DNA of 64,000 nucleotides, taken from contig QNQO01002074.1 in assembly GCA_003290165.1 (NCBI GenBank), forward strand, positions 62,001 to 126,000. The letters run 5' to 3'. The position numbers and the translations under genes were made by a program. How positions within the stretch are numbered: position 1 is the first letter of the stretch; each line of letters starts with the position of its first letter. Shown here piece by piece: positions 52,040-63,000 of this stretch. Below the pieces are notes generated by a model. It worked only from the letters and a program-made list of their open reading frames with translations. It made no database searches and was not told the origin of the DNA. This stretch comes from Berberis thunbergii (Eukaryota > Streptophyta > Magnoliopsida > Ranunculales > Berberidaceae).

Positions 52040-54790
52040 ATGTCGTCAGAGGTCAACAACCCAGCAATTGGCAACACTGACAAAGGTGGGAAAGTCCGCA
52101 AGGACAAGTCTAAGGACTTAATCGCTGCGATGGATGAAAGGTTGGCCAAGTTGTGTGCCACCATGTCCGACTTAAGGGAGAAAGTTGAAGACATGGAACC
52201 ACGCATCGAGGGGCAAGCGTCCAACGGGGAGGACCAAGAGCTCCGGGAAGAGATGCAAGGAGCCTTAAACGCAGTAGTGGACATGGTGTCCAAAAAGATC
52301 GAGTCCCTAGAAGCCAAAGTTGTTGCTAAAGATGAGGAGATGGAAGCTTACAAAGAAAGAGTTGAGAAACTTGAAACTCAGCTCAGGGTGTGCATGGCTG
52401 CGGTAGCCAATGGTGGGACTACGCCAGGGACAGTCACCCACAGAGTCGAAGCTCCCAAACCTAAGGCCTATGGTGGGGCAAGGAGTGCAAGGGAGATCGA
52501 CAACTTCTTGTGGAACATGGAGCGCTACTTTGATGCGGTTGGCATAATAGATGAAGCATCAAAGGTACGTAGTGTCTCCTTATATTTAAACGATGTTGCT
52601 ACAGTTTGGTGGCGCAGAAGGTCCGATGATGTCAAGAAAGGATTATGCACCATCGACACTTGGGAAGAGTTCACGAAGGAACTCAAGAGACAATTCTACC
52701 CGGAGGATGCCGAGAACGAAGCTAGGGCCAAGCTTCGTCGCCTTCAACATAAGGAAGGCCACATAAGGGAGTATGTGAAGGAGTTCTCAGAGTTGCTCTT
52801 GGAGATTCCTGACATGGGAGAAAAGGATGCTTTGTTTAGCTACCTTGATGGCCTAACGGGTTGGGCCAAGTTGGAATTGAAGAGGCGAGGTGTGCAAGAC
52901 CTTGCAACGGCTATGGCTGCGGCCGAATCCTTGATTGAGTTCAAAAGAAAGGACTCATCCAAGGGACAAGGAAAAAGGTCGAGTAGTGATGGCAAAGGTG
53001 GGGGAGACAAAGAGAAGTCCTCCAAGGAACACAAGTACTCCAAAGACAAGGGGAAGGAGAAAAGAGATGGATCACCCAAGAAAATGTCTTGCTTCTTATG
53101 TAGTGGACCCCATCGGGCATTTGAGTGTCCAAACCGGGGGAAACTCGCCGCGCTTGTCATGGAGGAAGAAGCAAAGGAGGAAAGGAGGATCGCCTCAATG
53201 AATCTCCTAAGTGCCATTCAAGCTAAAGTCGAAGAACAACCACGTGGAAGGATGTACGTGGAAACCGAGATTGGGGACAAGACTTTGAAAGCCATGGTGG
53301 ATACCGGAGCCGACACAGTTTACATGGCCAAAGACCTTGCTGAAGAAATTGGCCTATCATATACAAAGGAGAAAGGTTATATCAAGGGAGTCAATGCTAA
53401 AAGTCTCCCAATTGAAGGAGTAGCTCGTGGCACCGATATTCGGCTTGGACAATGGCAAGGTAAAGTCGACATAACTATTGCCCCAATTGATGATCACAAA
53501 TTCTATTTGGGTATAGACTTCTTGGACATGGTGAAGGCTTTTCTGGTACCATATGCCAACACCATGTGCATCATGGAGAAGGGACAACCTTGTGTTGTGC
53601 CCGTAGTAAGGGAGATAGGTAAGGAGAGAATGGTGTCCGCTCTCCAACTTTCTAAAGGTGTAAAGAGAAATGAGCCTACTTACTTGGCTACCCTCAAGGA
53701 AGATGAAGGTCCCATGGATGGAGAGGTGAATGCACCTAAGGCTGTCCAAGATGTTCTCAAGGAGTATAAGGATGTTATGCCTGCCGAGTTGCCTAAAAAG
53801 CTTCCACCAAGGAGAGAGGTGGATCATGCTATTGAGTTAGAAGTTGGAGCAAAGCCACCCGCATTTGCTCCTTATCGTATGGCACCTCCTGAGCTCGAGG
53901 AGCTAAGAAGACAATTAAAGGATTTACTAGATGCTGGTTATATCCGACCTTCCAAAGCTCCATATGGTGCGCCGGTCTTATTTCAAAAGAAACATGATGG
54001 ATCCCTACGGCTTTGTATTGACTATCGGGCACTCAACAAGGTCACTATCAAGAACAAGTACCCGATTCCACTTATTGCGGATCTCTTTGATCAACTTGGT
54101 GATGCAAGGTACTTTACCAAGCTTGACTTGCGCTCGGGATATTATCAAGTCCGCATAGCCGAAGGAGATGAACCAAAGACGGCATGTGTTACAAGGTACG
54201 GGTCTTACGAGTTCTTAGTCATGCCATTTGGTTTAACTAATGCGCCGGCCACATTTTGCACTCTAATGAATAAGGTACTAGCTCCTTACCTTGATCGGTT
54301 CGTAGTTGTGTACCTTGATGACATTGTGATATATAGTAAGACATTGGAGGAACATATGGGTCACTTGAGGCAAGTGTTCCAAACCTTGAAGGAGAACGAG
54401 CTCTATGTCAAAAAGGAGAAGTGCTCATTTGCCCAAGAAGAGGTGACATTCTTGGGTCATATCGTTGGCAAGGGCAAGCTTCGCATGGACAAGTCCAAGG
54501 TACAAGCCATCCAAGATTGGGAATCACCGACCAAAGTCACCGAGTTAAGATCTTTCCTTGGCTTGGTGAACTATTATAGAAGGTTCATCAAAGGCTACTC
54601 TTCCATAGCCACTCCATTGACAGACTTGCTCAAGAAGGGACGAAGTTGGGATTGGAGTTCAAAATGCCAGCAAGCTTTCGAAGGATTGAAGAAGGCAATT
54701 GTGGAAGAACCGGTGTTGGCACTTCCCAACCATTCTATGTCTTTTGAGGTACACACGGATGCTTCCGACTTTGCTATTGGTGGGGTATGA
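52040..54790 (+). CDS. Ty3/gypsy gag-protease-RT-RNase H (first part of a frameshifted polyprotein)
   Basis: The first ATG in the long frame is 52040; the 916 residues end at a TGA (54788-54790). An N-terminal coiled coil spans about residues 35-120. The gag core at 135-300 has [19 protein letters not shown] and [12 protein letters not shown] zinc knuckle CX2CX3HX4C uses C351, C354, H358 and C363. The aspartic protease has D421-T-G-A. RT spans about 600-800 with [14 protein letters not shown] and catalytic YLDD at 758-761. RNase H begins around 895 ([11 protein letters not shown]) and is cut by the stop. In intact relatives gag-pol is one open frame; here one base appears missing at 54785-54790, shifting the rest of RNase H and integrase into the next frame. 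Confidence 0.93.
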   Translation: MSSEVNNPAIGNTDKGGKVRKDKSKDLIAAMDERLAKLCATMSDLREKVEDMEPRIEGQASNGEDQELREEMQGALNAVVDMVSKKIESLEAKVVAKDEEMEAYKERVEKLETQLRVCMAAVANGGTTPGTVTHRVEAPKPKAYGGARSAREIDNFLWNMERYFDAVGIIDEASKVRSVSLYLNDVATVWWRRRSDDVKKGLCTIDTWEEFTKELKRQFYPEDAENEARAKLRRLQHKEGHIREYVKEFSELLLEIPDMGEKDALFSYLDGLTGWAKLELKRRGVQDLATAMAAAESLIEFKRKDSSKGQGKRSSSDGKGGGDKEKSSKEHKYSKDKGKEKRDGSPKKMSCFLCSGPHRAFECPNRGKLAALVMEEEAKEERRIASMNLLSAIQAKVEEQPRGRMYVETEIGDKTLKAMVDTGADTVYMAKDLAEEIGLSYTKEKGYIKGVNAKSLPIEGVARGTDIRLGQWQGKVDITIAPIDDHKFYLGIDFLDMVKAFLVPYANTMCIMEKGQPCVVPVVREIGKERMVSALQLSKGVKRNEPTYLATLKEDEGPMDGEVNAPKAVQDVLKEYKDVMPAELPKKLPPRREVDHAIELEVGAKPPAFAPYRMAPPELEELRRQLKDLLDAGYIRPSKAPYGAPVLFQKKHDGSLRLCIDYRALNKVTIKNKYPIPLIADLFDQLGDARYFTKLDLRSGYYQVRIAEGDEPKTACVTRYGSYEFLVMPFGLTNAPATFCTLMNKVLAPYLDRFVVVYLDDIVIYSKTLEEHMGHLRQVFQTLKENELYVKKEKCSFAQEEVTFLGHIVGKGKLRMDKSKVQAIQDWESPTKVTELRSFLGLVNYYRRFIKGYSSIATPLTDLLKKGRSWDWSSKCQQAFEGLKKAIVEEPVLALPNHSMSFEVHTDASDFAIGGV

Positions 54791-56589
54791 TGCAAGAAGG
54801 GCATCCTATTGCCTTTGAAAGTAGGAAGCTCAATGATACTGAGAGGCGGTACACAGTACAAGAGAAGGAAATGACAGCGGTTGTGCACTGCCTACGAACA
54901 TGGCGACATTACTTGCTTGGGAGCAAATTTGTGGTCAAGACCGACAATGTTGCCACTAGCTACTTCCAGACACAGAAGAAGCTCACACCAAAACAAGCTA
55001 GGTGGCAAGATTTCTTGGCAGAGTTCGATTACACTTTGGAGTACAAGCCTGGCAAAGCTAATCTTGTTGCAGATGCTTTGAGTAGAAAAGGAGAACTTGC
55101 TGACATAAGTCAACCTCAAAGCAACTTGAAGGAACGCATAAAGGAAGGATTGGCACATGATTCCATGGCTCAAACCATCATAGCTCTTGTCAAAGATGGG
55201 AAGACAAGGCGGTTTTGGGTGGAGAATGGCTTGATATACTCTAAGGGAAGGCGAATCTATGTTCCACCTCATGACAACCTAAGGAAGGAAGTCTTGAAAG
55301 AATGCCATGATAGCAAGTGGGCGGAACATCCAGGTATACATCGAACTCTTGCTCTTGTTGAAGATTCCTATTACTGGCCACATATGAGGGATGATATCGA
55401 AGCATATGTGAAGACTTGTCTTGTATGCCAACAAGACAAAGTGGAGCAACAATCACCTGCCGGCTTACTTGAACCCCTCCCCATCCCAGAGAGACCTTGG
55501 GAGAGTGTTTCTTTGGATTTCATAGTCGGGTTGCCTACATCCGAGGGTTGCAATTGGATCCTTGTGGTCGTGGACAGATTTTCAAAGTATGCCACCTTTA
55601 TTCCCACACCCAAGGAATGCACAGCCGAGCAAGCCGCACATTTATTCCTCAAACATGTGGTAAAGTATTGGGGTGTGCCTAAATCTATCATCAGTGATCG
55701 GGATACTCGGTTCACGGGGAAATTTTGGACTGAGTTGTTCAAGTTATTGGGTACCGACCTTAATTTCTCTACTAGCTTTCATCCTCAAACGGATGGTCAA
55801 ACAGAGAGGATGAATGCTTTACTGGAGTTATACCTTAGGCACTATGTGAGTGCCAACCAACGAGATTGGGCTAAGTTGCTAGATGTTGCCCAATTCTCTT
55901 TCAACTTGCAGAAGAGTGAAGCGACGGGTCGTAGCCCATTCGAGATTGTCATGGGACAACAACCTATGACCCCGAGTTCTATTGCCACTGGCTACACAGG
56001 AGTGAGTCCATCAGCCTATAAGTTTGCCAAAGGATGGAATGATCAAGCTGATGAGGCTCGAGCTTACTTGGAAAAGGCCTCCAAGAGGATGAAGAAGTGG
56101 GCCGACAAGAAGAGACGGCCTCGAGAGTTTCAGGTTGGAGACCTTGTGCTTGTCAAGATGCATGCTCATGCCAGACTTTCTGGACTGCATCGTGGCCTTA
56201 TTAGAAGATATGAGGGTCCTTTCCCCATAGTCAAGAAAGTAGGAAAGCAAGCCTACAAGGTCGAGTTGCCGCCGAGGATCAAGTTTCATCCAGTCTTCCA
56301 TGTGAGCCTACTGAAACCGTACAAGGAAGATCGGGATGATCCAAATCGAGGAGTTTCACAAAGAGCACCAATGGGCATGAGGATCCAACATGACAAGGAA
56401 CCAGAGATTATCTTGTCAGATCGTGTGGTGCGTCATTCCAACCAACCTCCCACACATGAGTTACTCGTCAAGTGGAAGGGATTGCCAGAAACTGAAGCCA
56501 GTTGGGAGCCAATCCAACATTTGTGGCAATTCAAGGAGCAAATCAAAGCGTACGAGGATTTGAAGGCAACGAGGACGTCGCCTGATTAG
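54787..56589 (+). pseudogene. Ty3/gypsy RNase H end, integrase and chromodomain (frameshifted 3' part of pol)
   Basis: 600 residues open from the ATGATG overlapping the upstream TGA. Completes RNase H (ESRKLNDTERRYTVQEKEM, ADALSRK at about 95). Integrase has the HHCC zinc finger (H181, H185, C211, C214). The DDE triad is D244, D304 and E340, with the expected 35-residue D-E spacing (SDRDTRFTGKFW, HPQTDGQTERMN). The GPY-like module is around 475-510 and the chromodomain around 538-592 (DRVVRHSN, LLVKWKGLPE, ASWEP). Chromodomains steer insertion toward marked chromatin. Every catalytic residue is kept, and the only visible lesion is the junction with the first frame. Re-initiation at the overlapping ATG is conceivable but unproven. 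Confidence 0.9.
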
Positions 56590-56600
56590 GTGGGGGAGAA
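56588..56600 (+). promoter_or_regulatory. Polypurine tract
   Basis: aggtgggggagaa directly before the 3' LTR, primer for plus-strand cDNA synthesis. Confidence 0.9.
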
Positions 56601-57039
56601 TGTCACAACTATTTTCTTGCCTAGCCAAGTGAGGTTGGCAAGTGTACATAATGTAGAATATTCCACATTGTTCTAGAGAGAGTTCTCTAGAACCTCCCAT
56701 AAGACTCCACAAAGTTCCATAGGATTCTAGTCCTTAGATATTTCTAGGAAGTGTGTAGAAACTCAATATAGACCGTTAGATTAAAATGATCACCACCGTC
56801 CATTGAGAAGGTGGAGTTGTATAAATAGGCTAAGGCCTCATTTCTTGTAATCACCTCAGAGAATTCAAGCAATACAAGTTCTAGTTCTCTTTAGCTCTCT
56901 TGTGTGTTCGTAGCTTGCTTAGTTTTCTAAAGTCTAAGTAAGTCTTTGTGGGCAAGGCTGACTAGCTTTCTTTGATAACTTGAGGCAAAGTTTGCTAGTG
57001 CCGCACGGGAAGTACCTTGTGAAAAGAAAGCCCGTGACA
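56601..57039 (+). repeat. 3' LTR
   Basis: 439 bp, nearly identical to 51544-51984. Differences seen: loss of one A in 'tttctaaggaag', loss of one T in 'agtcttttgtg', and G-to-A in 'aacttggggc'. Confidence 0.93.
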
Positions 57040-57392
57040 CATTGCAGATGGAGTTGCAGCAAGAAGAAGCCTTCACAACTGAACAAAAGGAAAGGATGAG
57101 AGAAAATCCAAAGTGGACTTGACGGAAGTAGATAAAAAGAGATCAGCTGGATGCATAAACAATCAAATTTTCTCTTCTTCATCCATTCAAGCACTCTGGA
57201 GATTCTCACACCATTTCGATTTGCTCAGTTGTCACATCCTTTCCATTTGCACTCTGTTAGCATTAAGCTCCTCCAAGTAACAAAACTCAAAATATATGAT
57301 ATTCTTCTGAAACTTGCAGCTGGAGTATGTGCTAGTGCTAATATGTAGCTTGTTACTACTTACTAGGAGGAGCTCATTGAGTGCTAACACAC
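57040..57392. other. Downstream flank of the chromovirus
   Basis: Continues the sequence interrupted at 51543 ('aactaatgc-catt-gcagatgg'). No gene or element is recognised. Confidence 0.35.
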
Positions 57393-57406
57393 TCAAAATT
57401 ATGATC

Positions 57407-57581
57407 ATTTTATTTTCTGAAAGGCGAGCATGTCGCCGGTGGGTATAGAATTCAAGACGTAAAGGTTAAATTAACACAATCTTAATCATTCAACCAAGCT
57501 ATCATCCGGTGGATATAGAACTTAAGACGTGAGGGTTAAACTACCACAATTTTAACCATCCAACCAGACTACCATTGACAT
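57407..57581 (-). mobile_element. tRNA-derived SINE, minus strand, 14-bp TSD
   Basis: tcaaaattatgatc is repeated at 57393-57406 and 57582-57595. The body contains two tandem copies of an approximately 70-bp module: ccggtgg.tatagaa.t.aagacgt.a.ggttaaa, then acaat.tta..cat(c/t)caacca, at 57438 and 57509. The A/T-rich tail lies on the left as expected for a minus-strand copy. It ends in the same 'gaaaggcgagc' phrase as other SINE-like copies here. Confidence 0.7.
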
Positions 57582-57690
57582 TCAAAATTATGATCTACGC
57601 CTCTCTTTTCCTTCTTTTATTAATTCATTCCATCTTTGAATGTTTTTCTTGTCTCAAACATGTTATATAGAGCCATGAACTCATTCAATC

Positions 57691-57815
57691 TCTCTTTTAT
57701 TTATTTATTTTTATCCCTTAATCCCTCCCATTTTAAATGTCACCGGCAAGATTCGAATCTTGGACATGTGATTTCATCCGCCACATACATACCAATGAGC
57801 TGGTACTCCATTGGC
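57691..57815 (-). mobile_element. tRNA-derived SINE, minus strand, 16-bp TSD
   Basis: atgaac(t/c)cattcaatc is repeated at 57675-57690 and 57816-57831. In minus orientation it has a box-A-like TACCAGCTCATTGG and a box-B-like GATTCGAATCTTG, followed by an A-rich tail (complement of tttatttatttattttta). These are the internal pol III promoter parts of plant SINEs. Confidence 0.82.
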
Positions 57816-58824
57816 ATGAACCCATTCAATCAACAAATGAAATTAAATGAAAATCTTTTTGTCCTAAAAATCTACATAAATCCACAAAAATATATTGAAA
57901 ATCTAATGTCAAGCTTGTAGATACGGGTAATTAGATTTCACATTTATGTAAGAGAAAGTAATTTTTTCTTTTAACACAGCACAAAAGTATCAAAGTGGCT
58001 CACATAACAGGGCTGGCAATCAGTCAGTCTGCATTGGGTCATTAGCTAGGTTTAAGCTAAGTTTGAGAGCCGGTAGGAAATTTTCTACCCATTGTCTTTA
58101 TGTTTTACCTGTTGGCAAAGAAAAAGACTGAAAGTTATGTAAACCTAATCTTTTTGTAATAACACGCTAAGTGCCCTGCCCTGGTATTGGCACATTGGCA
58201 TACATATAGAAAAAGGTCACTTGTCAATTAAATTAATAAATAGTTGAATAAAATAAAACAAAATAAATACATCATAAGTATATTTTGCATTTGAACTTTT
58301 CTAGAGAGTCAGACCCGCGCCAGAGCAGACCCAATGCCATCCATTATCTTAGAGATGCGCATAATGACCCAATCGAAAATAATCACATGGAGCCAAAACC
58401 CCCTTGTCGCTATCCTAACTCTAACGGCCCGGCTTTCTAGATTTTTTGTTTGCATTTTCAAGACATCTTACCAACAATCTATCAAAAGAATGTAGACTAA
58501 CATAAAGCATGAGACAAACATTTTAGGGGCTTGACAATATGCATTGGAATTTTGTTGATGGGCACATCTTAGACTAAAGAATATTGTAAACCATAGTGCA
58601 CAAGGTAACATGTCAGGCAAATTATATATTATCGACAACTTGCAAATTCCTTATTACAACTTTAATCTAGAGCATCCATGATCCACATCCATGGGCCACG
58701 ACAACGAGAAGCAAAACATGTAAAGTTGGAAATTTTAGATAATCAAAAAGCCAAATGTGGTATTCTTCAAGTGCACTACTCTTCTAAAAAGTATAACTTA
58801 TAATGTTGCCTTCTATCCTTATTT

Positions 58825-58955
58825 TTGAAAGGTGAACTGGGTTTTGAATAAGATCCCATAACTATTTTAGATATATGTCTAGCAGGGTTTGAATTATGGA
58901 CTTATGGTTCCATTTACTACAACTCTACCAACTAACTGGTATTCCATTGGAAACA
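58825..58955 (-). mobile_element. SINE-like remnant, minus strand
   Basis: Complement reads AATGGAATACCAGTTAGTTGG, a box-A-like TTGGTAGAGTTGTAG, then AATTCAAACCCTGC as a box-B-like site, and ends 'aacccagttcacc' like the other SINE tails. Target-site duplication not found. Confidence 0.55.
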
Positions 58956-59394
58956 TTCCATATGGATAGATTGAAGACGCTAATTCAGAATCCTTTTCCA
59001 TGGCTTGATTAAGAACAAAATAAATTTTCTCCATGTGTTAGCACAATCTCACATGATAGGGAATCGGATTTTAACTTGTGTTTTGCTAGGGATTGGGTGT
59101 AGTTTTTTACAATTAATTTTAAGGAAACAAACTCTTGTTGGGTTCGATCCTGTGACCTAGTGATGTCATCTGTCACTGCTCAACTATTGAACCATCACAC
59201 CTTTGATGGGAAGCAAACTCTTATTCACATCGATGCTCTAAAGCTTTTATTGACACATAACTAATTGCCATGCATTAAAGGCGAGAAAAAAGTTATAATA
59301 GTAAATAGTGTGAGTATTGGATTAAGGCTTTCTAACAAACGTTGATACTCTACATTTCAATCTTTACTAATTTCAATATCCAAAGTTGTATTAT

Positions 59395-59492
59395 TAGAGT
59401 TGGTAGAGTGTAGCGGATGAAATCACACATCATGAATTCGAACCCAGCTGATGGCATAGGGTGAGAAAAGTAAATGGTTTAAAAAAAAAAAA
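59395..59492 (+). mobile_element. SINE-like remnant, plus strand
   Basis: agagttggtagagtgtag (box A-like), then gaattcgaacccagc (box B-like) about 40 bp downstream, and a 12-A tail at about 59480. No clear target-site duplication. Confidence 0.55.
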
Positions 59493-60018
59493 TTTATTGA
59501 CTTAGTTTTAAGTATTGGGTTTATAATATAATAATATTCTACAAATCGGCTTAGGTGCTAGCCACTGCGCCAGCGGATTTTTGAAATTTTTATAATTAAA
59601 AAAAAAATCACATTAGCCACGATTAGGCCTGTTAGCACTAGTCCTCTCCTCCCCGCCCCTGGCGATTTTTAAAACCGTGGTTAACACCAGTTTTAAAAAC
59701 AAAACAAGTGACTCAGAACGTAAAGAGGGAATAAAGAGAAGAAGCAAACGCCCATCTGTTACATCTCATCTGTTTTTACTCTCTCTCAGTTACAAAAGAA
59801 AACGCTTCTCTTCTCTGTTTCTTCACTTATACTTGCTTCTTCTCCATCTCTACGCACAGATCTTCAACCTCAACTCATCAAGTTCTCTCCTTTCTTTCTC
59901 CTCTTCATTGTAGAGAGATCCCAAAACAGAGCAAAACCAGAAGAAAAATCGAATCTTTACACACTCAAGTCTCTGCAACACTCAAATCACCAGACCCACA
60001 AGTGATTATTTTTCAATC

Positions 60019-63000
60019 ATGAAGGGCTTAACAAGCCCAGAAACTATTTTCAAGACACCCCTTTTAATAAAAATCGCAGCTTTTGTGTTTATCTCCTTTA
60101 CTTTCTTCTACTTGGGCAAGCGCTTCTCAGATTCCTCTGAACAGCTCACCTTCTTCACATCACCAGATCAATCGACAACCCCATCGGTTTCTTACTCCCC
60201 CAATCTCAACAAAACCCTAGATCTCAGTTTGGTGACACCCAATAGTTCAAATTCTCCAAATTCAGCACCACCCCCACCGGCCCCAGCGCCTCCACCGCCA
60301 TTGGTGTTGGAGAGATTGGGGATTGTGGATGAGAATGGGACTATGTCGGAGGACTTCGAGATTGGGTCGGGGTTCGATCCGAATTCGGTCGAGGATTGGA
60401 GTAAGGATGTAGTGGAGAAGGGGAATGAGAGTGTTGGGGAGTCTAGGGGTAGGGCTAGGGTTGATAAATTTGAGCTATGTAATGATAGTATGAGGGAGTA
60501 TATACCTTGTTTGGATAATGTGGAGGAGATTCAGAAGCTGAATTCGACGGAGAAGGGGGAGAAGTATGAAAGGCATTGCCCTGCCAAGGAAAAGGAATTG
60601 AATTGTTTGGTTCCGGCTCCCAAGGATTACAAGAATCCAATTCCCTGGCCTAGAAGCAAAGATGAGGTGAAAATCAAACCTATTTGTTTATCCTTAATTG
60701 TTGATAGATTTAGTATGTTTTGTCTTTCAAAAGCGGAAAATTTGCATCTTGAAGTTTGGGTTGTGCCGATATGTTTTTTTGGTGGTATTAAATGTGACAT
60801 GCTTTGATAGTTTTTAACTTGTAATTTGGACCTCTGTTGGTGCTAAGAGCAAGGATGATTCAATTCTTAAATCATTGGATCTTACTAATGTCTAATGAGT
60901 TTTGTGGGGAGTTCAAGCTCCTACATATTGCATGTTTGCATTTGTGAAAGTTTGTGGATTTAGTAATTGAAAGTGATATTTGGCAAAGAAACACCACAGT
61001 AACTCTGGATCTTACTAATATCATATCTCATTAACTCAGTTGGGGAGTACATCATGCCAAATTCTCAGATTTGATCATTTTATCTTTGTATTCTTTCATT
61101 TGTTGATCTAGGATCAAGCTCATATTGGATTATGGGCTCAACAGTCACACCTAGTTTTTCTTGGAGGCTAGAGGATCCACACTGGTAGTTGTGCATTTTT
61201 GTGGATTGAGTAATTGAAAGATACGTTTGGCAAATAAACTCTATGGTAGTGCTTTGTGATATGTTTTGATCTTGTAATTGAGGTCCATGGTTATGTTACA
61301 AACCCGGATGATTCCATTCTTAATGGATTCTACCATGGACATATTCCTCGGTGGCAGAGAGTTTATCTTTCAAACCTTATATCTTTGTATTCTTTCACTT
61401 TGAAGCTAGGTTAGTTTCCTTTCTAGTGCATAATTATGACCTGTACGCTGTACTTCATAGTAGTAGCTGTTTTATAGCTTTTGTTCTGCCACTTGGCTGC
61501 ATATTCCATGGGGAATTTCTAGGTTAATTTTATAGGCATTTTTTTACACAGGTATGGTTCAGCAATGTGCCTCATACACGTCTAGCTGAAGATAAAGGAG
61601 GTCAGAATTGGATATACAGGGACAAAGATAAATTTAAGTTTCCTGGAGGTGGAACTCAATTTATACATGGGGCGGATCAATATGTGAAACAAATTTCTGA
61701 GGTATGTTATTTTTTATTACACCGCTATTACAAAGAAATAAGTTTTAACATAAATCCTTCTATGAATTTGATGATGGCCTATCGATTATGTAGATGGTTC
61801 CTGATATCACATTTGGTCAACATATCCGAGTTGTATTAGATGTTGGATGTGGAGTTGCGAGCTTCGGTGCATTTTTATTTTCAAAGAATGTAACTACACT
61901 TTCCATTGCTCCAAAAGATGTCCATGAGAACCAAATTCAATTTGCTCTTGAGCGTGGCGTGCCTGCTATGGTGGCTGCATTTGCAACACACCGTTTGTTG
62001 TATCCAAGCCAAGCTTTTGACTTGATACATTGTTCAAGATGCAGAATTAATTGGACTCGAGATGGTATGTATCTTGTTCTGCACCATAATTCAAGTTGGA
62101 GCTAATTGTTTTGAGTCAATGGTGTGGCACAATGACCCAATATGGCGTTTTTTTCTCCTAAACACACTTTGCATGAAAAAAGAAAATAATGCAGGTGTTA
62201 AAACCTTCTAAGCTTACGTTTCTTCTTTTATTACCCCTTTAGTTTTCCCATTTTTGAAGTGGTTCAACTAAGTAGCTCTTTGATTGTCAGCTGAGCACAG
62301 AGCATATAATCATTTAATCTATGTGCTTGATTGCTGAAATTAAATTTCTTAGTTTTTTGGTACTGATCAGGTTTCTTCTTCTCTTTGCTTGCGGTGAAGA
62401 TGGTGTATTGCTACTCGAGGTTAATAGGATGCTCAGAGCTGGAGGATTCTTTGCTTGGGCAGCACAGCCTGTCTATAAGCATGAAGAGAATCTGCAGGAA
62501 CAATGGAAAGGTAAGCTATAGTTTAGATTTAATTGTTATTATGTTTTTTCAATTTAGTGTTAGTATTGACCAGGTCTCACTGCATTTATGTTTTATGATG
62601 GACTCAAATTCATTAATGTCATATATTTACCTTTCTTTGTCGCATGATTTTTTTATTATTATATATACTTCTCCATATATTTTAAAGTTAAGAAAGTTAT
62701 CTCGTTTCTTCATGTCTAAATTAGTATGAGGATCTGACTTGCTATTTGGCAGCCTTCACCTTTCGTAGTGAACCTAGTGCATTTCGTCATCTACTAAATC
62801 ACTCTGATGTTCGTTTATCTATGTGCAGAGATGGAGAACCTTACTGACAGTCTTTGTTGGAACCTTGTGAAGAAGGAGGGATATATTGCTATATGGCAGA
62901 AGCCTTTGAACAACAGCTGCTATCTGAGTCGCAGTGCTGATGCTAAACCTCCACTATGTGACGTGGATGATAATCCTGACGACGTCTGGTATCCCCTTTT

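Larger units (their letters stand above)
51544..57039 (+). mobile_element. Full-length young Ty3/gypsy chromovirus (5.5 kb)
   Basis: Complete LTR - PBS - gag-pol - PPT - LTR structure. The two LTRs differ, by my reading, at one substitution and two single-base indels over about 440 bp, so the insertion is recent. Domain order gag, protease, RT, RNase H, integrase plus a C-terminal chromodomain places it among chromoviruses. The post-integrase segment (GLIRRYEGPFPIVKKVGK, FHVSLLKPYKEDRDD, LLVKWKGLPETEASWEP) is most like the Galadriel lineage, from memory. Flanking catt occurs on both sides (51540-51543 and 57040-57043), a 4-bp rather than the expected 5-bp duplication. A single frameshift in pol probably makes it non-autonomous. 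Confidence 0.95.
57832..60018 (+). promoter_or_regulatory. Upstream region and 5' UTR of the PMT11-like gene
   Basis: Apart from SINE-like copies, non-coding. The pyrimidine-rich stretch 59755-60018 (ctctctc, cttctct, tcttca) just before the ATG is typical of a plant 5' UTR. A small inverted motif (gatttttaaaaccgtggtt / accagttttaaaaac) lies at 59664-59699. No firm TATA box is identified. Confidence 0.45.

Noticed and set aside
51940..52317. Minus-strand frames within the chromovirus (also at 53357, 54892, 55371)
   Set aside because: Antisense shadows of gag-pol with no independent features.
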